DNA of 64,000 nt from JALNZU01 sp964463695 (GTDB lineage Bacteria > Bacteroidota > Bacteroidia > Bacteroidales > F082). The stretch spans positions 62,001-126,000 of the forward strand of contig CAYXCZ010000003.1 in assembly GCA_964463695.1 (NCBI GenBank), written 5' to 3'. The translations under genes were made by a program, and so were the position numbers. Below the pieces are notes generated by a model. The model did not search any database, was not told where the DNA came from, and was given only the letters and a program-made list of their open reading frames with translations. This document shows, piece by piece, positions 57,244-64,000 of this stretch. Every line of letters begins with the position of its first letter. Within the stretch, counting starts at the first letter, position 1.

Positions 57244-59598
57244 ATGAACAGCAGATCACTTAATTGGCTTATCAAAGACTTTGATCTGGGTTTACTGCTA
57301 CTACTTTTGATTTTGCTGTCTAATACGAAAAATCTGCAAAGTCAGACTAGTAAATCAGTTGTCATTACAAATGCAAAAGAACAACTTTTTCAACCTTATA
57401 ATTTTATAGGATTACTCACTGCTGATGGTTCACAATTTTCTTCCACAGATTTTGAAGGCAAAATTAGTTTAGACACAAAACAATCATCTTCAACGATTTA
57501 CTGTATTAATGATACATACAACTTCTCAGCCTTTTCACCCGACACGGTACAACCAAATTCCATTCTAACTCTGAATTTCCTGCCTGTTTCAAATTTGGCT
57601 GAAACAGATATCAAGCAAAAGCTTGACCGTGTATTAACCCACCTTAGCAAACAATCAGCCCGACAGCACGAAGATTATAGCTTTATATCTACAAATGAAT
57701 ATGAACTATTTACATTCAAAAGCCTGGAAAGCATCCAAAATAACCTGCAAAAAACTAAAGACAGCCTTAGTTTGAAGAGACTTATAAAAGGTGAAGAAAC
57801 TCAAAAACATCAATTCATTCATCCGGATTTCAATTCAAAAGAAATAATTCAATCACAAACAGAAGGTGGTAAAGACCCCATTTTCAACTACTTAATATCA
57901 GCACTTGATACCAAAATCGAATTTGATTCCATTTGGGAATTAAGCAGTAATAATTATCCCAGTCCTGTTTTCAGATCCAATTCTGATATGTATGAATACC
58001 GGCTCATCTCAGAACATCTTTCTTCAAATAATGATTCAATTTATACTTTCGCCTTTTTCCCTCGCAAAAATGAAGCTCAAAACTCAATTTCCGGGATTTT
58101 TCAGTATCAGACACAATCCCCAAATTTATTTCAAATACTAGTTTTTCAATCAGATAGTAACCGATCGCTTGTTTCATCAACGGAATGTTCATATTCTCTA
58201 ACTCAATCCGGTTATTATCTGCCTTCAAAAATTCATACACAACTTCATGTTCAATCAGCTAACAAGATAACAAACTTTTATGCCTCCTCAAATATTCAAA
58301 TAGCTGATATAAAAGTAAATACAGGTTTAAAAAATGTTTCAAATGAAAATGAATTAAATTCATCAGCATTTGAAATCACAAAAAGTTATGAACATCGTGA
58401 GAACCAAAAATTTCTAAATGTTTTGAATGAAGGATTTTTTCCAATTGGATTGATTGATATTGATGTGAGTAAGTTCATTGGGTATAATGACTTTGAGGGT
58501 TTCAAATTTGGCCTTGGTGCTCAAACAAATCACAAATTTAGTAAGCGACTTGGTTTAGCTGGATCTGTTGGGGTTGGACTTTGGACAAAACGTTTGTATT
58601 ACAACTATGGCTTTGTGTTTAGTCTTGACAAAAAAATGAAAATGAACTGGACCGTTCAGCGTTACGCGGATTATATACCTTCAGGAGGTAGTGGTTTCGA
58701 GCTTTCGGGTATGACCCTTTTTAAAACAGAAAATTTTAAAAACTTCTATGTCAATAGGATGGATTTCATTAAAGCATTCGAAACATCTTTAAATGTGCTA
58801 AGCAGTCCATCATTAAAAACACAAGTAAAATATTCCTATCAGATTTCTGAACCAGGATATAATTACAGTTTCATTGCTGATCAAACACAACCAACAACAT
58901 ATCAGCAATTTATATTCAATGAAGTCTCAATCAAATCTTCCTGGTCTTTGCCGGTCCGGACAAAACAAAATCAAACAATTTTCAGGACCCGTGATCAGCA
59001 TGATTTAGTAGAGTTAATGGTCACTTTTGGAAATAGTCCATCGTTTGCCCAAAAATTTAATTACGCAAAACTCGAAGGACGATTTAAAAAATATTTTCTC
59101 ATTGGTTCAGGGGGAATACTTCTAACTGAAATCTCTGCAGCAATTGTTTCTCAAAAAGTGCCTTATCAAAAACTTTTTAACCTTCCGGGAACCTGGAATC
59201 GATTCGGTATTTATGCCCCTAATTCTTTTGCCACAATGAAACCAAATGAGTTTACAGCTGACCGGTACTTTTCTGCCGCTGTTGTGTATAATATCCGGCA
59301 ACCTTTGAGGCTTAATTCATTCATTCAGCCTCGCTTATCTCTAATGAATCAGGCTATTTATGGCTCAATGGAAAATGATCAGGCTCATCAGTTTATAACC
59401 ATAAAAGCTCCTGAAAAGGGCTTTTTTGAGGGAGGAATACTCATACATGACCTACTTAAACTTGAAAACTTAAGTGTCGGAACAGGATTTTTCTATCGAT
59501 ATGGAAATTATCATTTGGAAAACGGACAAGAAAATTTCAGATTCAAATTAGTACTTGGACTTGGCGAGAAACATAACGAAAACCCTTCAATGCATTAA
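57244..59598 (+). CDS. DUF5686-like outer-membrane protein
   Basis: This 784-residue protein has an N-terminal hydrophobic segment (about residues 14-26, LGLLLLLLILLSN). An Ig/regulatory-like N-terminal part follows, then a long helical and beta region. The C-terminal half looks like a porin-type barrel (FIGYNDFEGFKFGLGAQTNHKFSKRLGLAGSVGVGLW ...), resembling the DUF5686/carboxypeptidase-regulatory group. It lies 31 nt after the ABC ATPase gene and probably shares its transcript, so a role in the same export or envelope process is possible. The family has no defined activity. Homology call is by pattern only. Confidence 0.6.
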   Translation: MNSRSLNWLIKDFDLGLLLLLLILLSNTKNLQSQTSKSVVITNAKEQLFQPYNFIGLLTADGSQFSSTDFEGKISLDTKQSSSTIYCINDTYNFSAFSPDTVQPNSILTLNFLPVSNLAETDIKQKLDRVLTHLSKQSARQHEDYSFISTNEYELFTFKSLESIQNNLQKTKDSLSLKRLIKGEETQKHQFIHPDFNSKEIIQSQTEGGKDPIFNYLISALDTKIEFDSIWELSSNNYPSPVFRSNSDMYEYRLISEHLSSNNDSIYTFAFFPRKNEAQNSISGIFQYQTQSPNLFQILVFQSDSNRSLVSSTECSYSLTQSGYYLPSKIHTQLHVQSANKITNFYASSNIQIADIKVNTGLKNVSNENELNSSAFEITKSYEHRENQKFLNVLNEGFFPIGLIDIDVSKFIGYNDFEGFKFGLGAQTNHKFSKRLGLAGSVGVGLWTKRLYYNYGFVFSLDKKMKMNWTVQRYADYIPSGGSGFELSGMTLFKTENFKNFYVNRMDFIKAFETSLNVLSSPSLKTQVKYSYQISEPGYNYSFIADQTQPTTYQQFIFNEVSIKSSWSLPVRTKQNQTIFRTRDQHDLVELMVTFGNSPSFAQKFNYAKLEGRFKKYFLIGSGGILLTEISAAIVSQKVPYQKLFNLPGTWNRFGIYAPNSFATMKPNEFTADRYFSAAVVYNIRQPLRLNSFIQPRLSLMNQAIYGSMENDQAHQFITIKAPEKGFFEGGILIHDLLKLENLSVGTGFFYRYGNYHLENGQENFRFKLVLGLGEKHNENPSMH

Positions 59599-59698
59599 TT
59601 AACTATTTGTTACCCAAAAATCATACGCGAATTGGTTGTCCTTCTTTTAGGAAGACAAAAACAATTTATCTTTAACAAAAATTTCAACAGTAATTCAC

Positions 59699-59899
59699 AT
59701 GGGTAAAAATAAATTCAATTTTGGTACAGGTCTGGTTTTAGGCGCACTTGCTGGTGCTGCAGCTGTATATCTTTTAAACAAAGACCGACGGGAAACAATC
59801 AAAAAGAAAGCGATTGAGTTTACCGACAAAGCATCTGATGAACTTGCAAATGTCTTGGAAAATCTAAAAAATAATCTTGAAGACGAATCCAAATCTTAA
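59699..59899 (+). CDS. YtxH domain protein
   Basis: This 66-residue protein starts MGKNKFNFGTGLVLGALAGAAAVYLL, a short glycine-rich membrane helix, then a lysine/glutamate-rich amphipathic region (DRRETIKKKAIEFTDKASDELANVLENLKNNL). This is the usual YtxH/gas-vesicle-like small membrane protein. It is followed 44 nt later by a holin-like membrane protein, a pairing common in Bacteroidetes. Role unknown, possibly stress-linked. Confidence 0.8.
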   Translation: MGKNKFNFGTGLVLGALAGAAAVYLLNKDRRETIKKKAIEFTDKASDELANVLENLKNNLEDESKS

Positions 59900-59943
59900 A
59901 ACTTTCTCATCTTCTTCATTTCCCACTTATAACTTCAACAAAA

Positions 59944-60567
59944 ATGGCAACAAATATTGGCTCAGAAATTGGAAATCTCACCACAGATTTGAAGGTTTAT
60001 TTTAACCTGCGACTAAATCTTATTGGGTTGATGCTAAGTAAGCGTATTGCAACGCTTTCTTCGTTTTTAGTGACGGCGGTACTTATAACCGGATTGGCTT
60101 CGATGGTCATCTTAATGCTGTCTTTTGCTTTTGTTTTTTGGTTTGGCCATCATGTGGGGACTTACTATCAGGGTTTTCTTCTTATGGCTCTGATCTACTT
60201 GTTGTTAGGCCTTATCGTGTACCTGGGCAGAAAGAAATTCTTTGTCGACCCTGTCCTCCATAAAATTAATGAGAAAATTGCTGCCGGCGATTTTACAGGA
60301 TTAGGTGGCTCAATGCCAGCTGGTTTCCAAACTATTGATGACCAGATAAAATACCTGGTGGAAGAAGTCAACCGATGCGAGCTGGAAATGCAAAACGATT
60401 TCGACAGTCTTACTGATCAACTTCAACCTGTGAATATCATCAAAAATATTTTCGGGAGCATGCTAACAAGTCCAACACTGATAATTACGGTCTTGGATCT
60501 TGCTATTCGAGCCTTGAGAAGAAATAAAAAAGATGGTGCTAAAGAAGAAGGTGTATCAGACAGTTAG
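59944..60567 (+). CDS. holin-like/DUF1469-type membrane protein
   Basis: This 207-residue protein has two membrane helices (about 35-65 and 75-100, TAVLITGLASMVILMLSFAFVFW and LLMALIYLLLGLIVYLG) between cytosolic tails, and a long polar C-terminal half. This resembles the Actinobacterial-holin-X/YqjE-like families that sit after YtxH proteins. No lysis function is implied. Its 3' end overlaps the last 12 bp of the convergent frr. Confidence 0.7.
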   Translation: MATNIGSEIGNLTTDLKVYFNLRLNLIGLMLSKRIATLSSFLVTAVLITGLASMVILMLSFAFVFWFGHHVGTYYQGFLLMALIYLLLGLIVYLGRKKFFVDPVLHKINEKIAAGDFTGLGGSMPAGFQTIDDQIKYLVEEVNRCELEMQNDFDSLTDQLQPVNIIKNIFGSMLTSPTLIITVLDLAIRALRRNKKDGAKEEGVSDS

Positions 60568-61119
60568 AATGTCCTTTTCCTTCAGCTCCAATATTTTATC
60601 AACTCTTGCAATATAGGCATTAGTCAGCTCCTGGATTTTCTCAACCAAACGTTTTACCTCATCTTCAGGTGTACCGTCCTTTTCAAGATGCTTGGCTTCG
60701 TCATTGGCATGACGCCGTGCATTTCTGATACTTACTTTTGCATCTTCTGCTTCATTTTTTGAACGTTTTACCAAATCTTTGCGCCGTTCTTCCGTCAAAG
60801 GTGGAACGTTGATTCTCAAAAGTTCACCTTCATTCATAGGATTGAAGCCTAAGTTTGCGGCCATAATTGCCTTTTCAATAGCATAAATTGAACTCTTGTC
60901 GAAAGGCTGAACGATAATTTGCCTTGGATCAGGTGTGTTGATATTGGCAACCTGTTCAATTGGAACATGCGCTCCATAGTATTCTACAATTACCCCATTC
61001 AACATCGCAGGACTCGATTTTCCAGCTCTGATTTTATGTAATTCATGCTCAAAATGAACAATAGCATGTTCCATGCTATCTTTTGTTGCTTCTAAAACAA
61101 ATTGTGATTCTTCTGTCAT
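60556..61119 (-). CDS. frr: ribosome recycling factor
   Basis: The 187-residue protein releases the ribosome from mRNA after termination together with EF-G. The typical N-terminal ATKDSMEHAIVHFEHELHKIRAGKSSPAML and the INVPPLTEERRKDLVKRSKNEAEDAKVSIRNARR segment are present. It lies in the order pyrH, glycosyltransferase, frr on the minus strand, a change from the usual adjacent pyrH-frr. Its last 12 bp overlap the convergent holin-like gene. Confidence 0.97.
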   Translation of the reverse strand: MTEESQFVLEATKDSMEHAIVHFEHELHKIRAGKSSPAMLNGVIVEYYGAHVPIEQVANINTPDPRQIIVQPFDKSSIYAIEKAIMAANLGFNPMNEGELLRINVPPLTEERRKDLVKRSKNEAEDAKVSIRNARRHANDEAKHLEKDGTPEDEVKRLVEKIQELTNAYIARVDKILELKEKDILTV

Positions 61120-61177
61120 GTCTGAAAATTTTTGCTGACAAATATACTAATAAAACTGCATTTGAACAATCACTTTG

Positions 61178-63082
61178 CTACTTTAAACTGCCATATAATC
61201 CAAAAAGCCATGGATCTTGTTTTTTTATATAGACCCATCTTTCTGTTACATCGAATGACGCTTTTGCCTTATTCCAAACATAAGTACGTAATTTTGAATT
61301 GGGTGGAATAGCGGGCCCTGCATCTAAATGATGAACAACTATCATCGTAAATGTTTCACCTTCTTTAATAATACGCCCATCAAGTGTACCTGATCGCCAC
61401 ATCACAGGCTCAGAAACTCCTGAAACTTTGATCTCAAGAACAACACTAAGATCTCTGATTTCAGTCAAAGCCTTGATTCTATAACCAGAAACAATAATAC
61501 CATCGTCACTAATAATTGTGCTATCAATTGCCGATTCCCATAATAAACCATACTCATCCTTTTCTGTAAAACGAACGATTCCGGTTTGTTTTTTGTCTTT
61601 TACCAAATACCTAGCATCTAAAAATGGCGTCTCACCTTCAACTTCTTCACGTTCAAATAAATAATATCCTGAATTGAACCAGTTTTGTTGCTCAACAACT
61701 TTAGTATACTTGTTTCTTACCGTTTCAACCCAGTTAAATGAGGTATAATCAGTCCAGCCGATAGCAAAATAACGTGTTTGACATGAATCGATAAGCAATG
61801 AAAGTTCTGTTGAACTATTGTTTTTGTTGAAAAGAATGACTCCTGTGTTTTGCTGCTTTTGCAGGTAAAAGTCAAGCATGCGCACCGATCCCCCAACTGC
61901 CACCTGCGTTATATCTTCTTTATAAATATCCTGGTTTTTATCAAATCTCAAAGCAATTTGATCGTAACCCTGCTCATACATTGTTTTGTAGTGTTGCCGA
62001 CTATTAATCAAAGTAAAAGCACCCATCGATACCAAAATTATAACAATCAATACGTTATATTGTGGTTTTAGCTGTCGTGTAAACCCGGAAATACCAAGAA
62101 TCAGAAATGGAAATGAAAAGTAAAGCGTACTAAACTGAATTACTGGTGTGCGGAGAATGGAATAAGTCCATCCAATTCCAAGGCTAAGAGCAAACCATAA
62201 AATGAGATTTAGAGAATAGATAAGCTTTGGTTTGCGTCCAAAATCCATATAGTTTAATGCAAGAACAAAAACATTAAGTATGGTGATTATGAAAACAGCT
62301 GAAAAATGGAAGGTGTAAAGTAAAAATTGAGTCACAAAATCAGGTGAAGGCTTTCCTAACCAATCACCGATTCCTCCGGCTGATAACTGTCGGAAAAAAA
62401 TCCCAAGATTCGGTAGATAAAGGAGAATTGAAAGAAGTCCTGTGTATATCAACTTCTTCTTGTTGTCGCGATTTGCAAGAAAAAAGAAACTAATAAAAAT
62501 GAAGCCGGCCATCATCATTGCAAAATAATGCATCATTGATGCTAAAACTAACGATAATGCGAAGCCAACAGTCTCAATACCAATAGTTTTAGACTGACTT
62601 TTTATAACTTTAATTCCAAAAAAAACTGCTAACAAAACGAAAAAGAGTCCCGAACTGTATGGGCGCGCTATTTGGCTGAAAAAAACAAAATACTGCATCG
62701 TTGCAATAAGAGATGCACTTATAAGTCCGGCCGTTTCGTGAAACAATTGCTTTCCAATTTGATAGACCAGCCAAACAGACCCAATTCCCATAAGCGCAAA
62801 CGGCAACTTAAGCCAAAAGGCATGAGTGCCGGCAATGGCCACCAAATAATGCAGAAGGATTTGAGTCCCTGCGGGATGAGCATCTGGTGTTACACCTTCA
62901 CGAATGAGTTGCGTAAAGCTTTCATATCCAACACGGAACAAGGCACTGAACTCATCATGCATGAAAGGTACATCCCACAAACGCCAAAAACGCAGAAGCG
63001 CTGCAGCAATCAGAATGATAACGATTGCAACTTTCTCTGCATTTTTCGATAACCAGGTGTAATATTTAAGCGAAGATTTCAA
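61178..63082 (-). CDS. GT39-like polytopic glycosyltransferase (ArnT/PMT family)
   Basis: This 634-residue protein has about ten membrane helices and a C-terminal soluble domain. The first periplasmic loop has WDVPFMHDEFSALFRVG, with acidic residues where PMT/ArnT enzymes hold their catalytic Asp, followed by DAHPAGTQILLHYLVA. It would use lipid-linked sugars to modify an acceptor in the envelope; donor and acceptor are not predictable. Its ATG overlaps the stop of pyrH (4 bp), so it is tightly coupled to that gene. Placement between pyrH and frr is unusual. Confidence 0.82.
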   Translation of the reverse strand: MKSSLKYYTWLSKNAEKVAIVIILIAAALLRFWRLWDVPFMHDEFSALFRVGYESFTQLIREGVTPDAHPAGTQILLHYLVAIAGTHAFWLKLPFALMGIGSVWLVYQIGKQLFHETAGLISASLIATMQYFVFFSQIARPYSSGLFFVLLAVFFGIKVIKSQSKTIGIETVGFALSLVLASMMHYFAMMMAGFIFISFFFLANRDNKKKLIYTGLLSILLYLPNLGIFFRQLSAGGIGDWLGKPSPDFVTQFLLYTFHFSAVFIITILNVFVLALNYMDFGRKPKLIYSLNLILWFALSLGIGWTYSILRTPVIQFSTLYFSFPFLILGISGFTRQLKPQYNVLIVIILVSMGAFTLINSRQHYKTMYEQGYDQIALRFDKNQDIYKEDITQVAVGGSVRMLDFYLQKQQNTGVILFNKNNSSTELSLLIDSCQTRYFAIGWTDYTSFNWVETVRNKYTKVVEQQNWFNSGYYLFEREEVEGETPFLDARYLVKDKKQTGIVRFTEKDEYGLLWESAIDSTIISDDGIIVSGYRIKALTEIRDLSVVLEIKVSGVSEPVMWRSGTLDGRIIKEGETFTMIVVHHLDAGPAIPPNSKLRTYVWNKAKASFDVTERWVYIKKQDPWLFGLYGSLK

Positions 63083-63786
63083 TTGGTGACAATCGTTCCA
63101 ACAGGCAAGCCTTTTAAAACATCGATAAGGTTACCCTTTTTATTCATGTCAAAAACCAGAATTGGCAGATCATTCTCCTTACAAAGCGTAAAAGCTGTGA
63201 GATCCATTATTTTAAGCTGCTTCTCGTATGCCTCTTCAAAAGTAAGATGGTCGTAACGAATGGCATTGGGGTCTTTTTCAGGGTCAGCAGTGTAAATTCC
63301 ATCAACACGGGTGCCTTTCAAAATTACATCTGCATTGATCTCCACAGCTCGTAGTGCAGCAGCAGTATCAGTTGTAAAAAATGGGTTTCCTGTACCTCCA
63401 CCTATTACAACAATTTGTCCTTCTTCAAGCAATGAAATCGCTTTTGGTCCACTCATTGATTCTGCAACTCTGTCGATGTAAACACCTGATAATAAGGTTA
63501 CTTTCATTCCAAGTGACTGGAGCGTTGACTGCAATGCCATACTGTTGATAACAGTGGCGAGCATTCCCATATAATCGCCCTGGACACGATCCATACCCTG
63601 ACTTGCGCCTTGTAATCCTCTGAAGATGTTTCCTCCACCAATCACGATGGCAATTTGTGCACCTGCTTTCGAAGCGGTTACGATTTCATCTGCATAGTCT
63701 TTTAAGCGTTGAGGATCAATACCATACTGTTGATCACCCATCAAAGCTTCTCCGCTTAGTTTCAATAAAACTCTTTTGTATTTCAT
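63079..63786 (-). CDS. pyrH: UMP kinase
   Basis: From ATG 63786 (MKYKRVLLKLSGEALMG) the protein has 235 residues; a TTG two codons earlier is open but not needed. Motifs KLSGEALMG, VIGGGNIFRG, GDYMGMLATVINSMAL, GGTGNPFFTTDTAAALRA and DGIYTADP are those of bacterial UMP kinase, which makes UDP from UMP and is a feedback point of pyrimidine metabolism. The gene overlaps the glycosyltransferase start by 4 bp and follows an outer-membrane protein gene by 9 nt, so transcription probably begins upstream of this window. Confidence 0.97.
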   Translation of the reverse strand: MKYKRVLLKLSGEALMGDQQYGIDPQRLKDYADEIVTASKAGAQIAIVIGGGNIFRGLQGASQGMDRVQGDYMGMLATVINSMALQSTLQSLGMKVTLLSGVYIDRVAESMSGPKAISLLEEGQIVVIGGGTGNPFFTTDTAAALRAVEINADVILKGTRVDGIYTADPEKDPNAIRYDHLTFEEAYEKQLKIMDLTAFTLCKENDLPILVFDMNKKGNLIDVLKGLPVGTIVTN

Positions 63787-63795
63787 AATCAATCG

Positions 63796-64000
63796 TTAAA
63801 ACCAATAACCAATATTAATAAATGTACCCAATCCCTTACTGCGATTACCCCCCATGAGCGTTAACTCAACAGGGCCAATAAAACTCTCATATCCGAACGT
63901 TACTCCATAACCAACAAGGATTTCCGGTTGATGAAATATATCTTCAAAATCCAGGGTTATAATTCCCAGGTCAATTTTTGGTGTGATATAGAACTTGTCA
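63796..64000 (-). CDS. outer-membrane barrel C-terminus (patatin-like protein family?), partial
   Basis: The frame is open from the window edge to a stop at 63796-63798, giving about 67 residues of C-terminus. It has alternating hydrophobic strands and ends in an aromatic (GTFINIGYWF), the pattern of an outer-membrane beta-barrel end recognised by BAM. GYGVTFGYESFIGPVELTLM resembles the end of Bacteroidetes patatin-like proteins with a BamA-type barrel, but that is a guess from a short stretch. It lies 9 nt upstream of pyrH on the same strand. The upstream part is outside the window. Confidence 0.6.
   Translation of the reverse strand, partial: DKFYITPKIDLGIITLDFEDIFHQPEILVGYGVTFGYESFIGPVELTLMGGNRSKGLGTFINIGYWF

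Noticed and set aside
1..64000. CRISPR arrays, tRNA, rRNA, transposases, prophage genes
   Set aside because: Looked for repeated spacers, CCA-type tRNA ends and transposase motifs; none convincing were seen. The holin-like gene at 59944 is a common chromosomal membrane protein, not a phage remnant.

Overview
The window looks like a chromosome segment from an anaerobic, fermentative Bacteroidetes bacterium, probably Bacteroidales-like. This rests on three things. Several secreted proteins carry type IX secretion (T9SS) C-terminal sorting domains (genes at 14476, 21736, 25364 and 40039). Bacteroidetes-type promoters (TTTG, about 19-22 bp, TAnnTTTG) sit in front of many genes, with no obvious Shine-Dalgarno reliance. 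Family content is also typical: TonB receptor with a carboxypeptidase-regulatory-like N-terminus, DUF5686, DUF5687, DUF4625, YitT, FucP-type MFS. No rRNA, tRNA, CRISPR array, integrase or transposase was seen. I assign no species.

Layout. 1-1606: a split lysine-2-oxoglutarate reductase/saccharopine dehydrogenase pair, minus strand. 1874-4672: pyruvate phosphate dikinase. 4797-5927: a DUF4143 ATPase with two identical near-palindromes upstream. 6354-11537: transporters (FucP-like, EamA, YitT), a zinc metallopeptidase and a lipoprotein. 11803-14091: membrane pyrophosphatase. 14476-15753: T9SS cargo. 15802-20666: carB, carA and hypA on the minus strand. carA is preceded by an intrinsic terminator inside a transcribed leader that also encodes a 39-residue peptide, a strong attenuator candidate. 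21095-27952: lipoprotein and two very large T9SS surface proteins, with a nested palindromic repeat between them.

28336-38721 is the most coherent module: rex1, hydC, hydB, hydA (a trimeric, probably electron-bifurcating [FeFe] hydrogenase), a PAS-containing sensory-type [FeFe] hydrogenase (hydS), a SpoIIE/PP2C-like phosphatase with an unassigned C-terminal domain, hypB with a histidine-rich nickel-binding segment, and a second rex with a Rex-type operator in front of it. It looks like hydrogen and NADH/NAD+ sensing wired to hydrogen metabolism. HydE, HydF and HydG maturases and any [NiFe] hydrogenase structural genes are not in the window.

38767-44292: carbamate kinase (with a CRP/FNR-type palindrome upstream), a GH5 endoglucanase with carbohydrate-binding modules and T9SS tail, and NAD(P)HX repair. 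44502-45518: di-heme cytochrome c peroxidase/MauG-like lipoprotein. 45618-50215: a five-gene minus-strand operon with a Fur/Zur-like repressor, a small Cys/His protein, a TonB receptor and two His-rich DUF4625 lipoproteins, probably zinc or another metal. 50292-54427: ABC exporter, SRPBCC/GyrI-like protein, MalY/PatB aminotransferase. 54578-60567: MazG-like, DUF5687/ABC transporter pair, DUF5686 protein, YtxH and holin-like membrane proteins. 60556-64000, minus strand: an outer-membrane barrel C-terminus, pyrH, a GT39-type glycosyltransferase and frr.

Metabolically, PPDK and the membrane pyrophosphatase suggest pyrophosphate-based energy economy. The hydrogenase module suggests H2 production from fermentation reductant. 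The GH5 enzyme and FucP-type permease suggest polysaccharide and sugar use. All functional statements are made by reading motifs; no database search was run.
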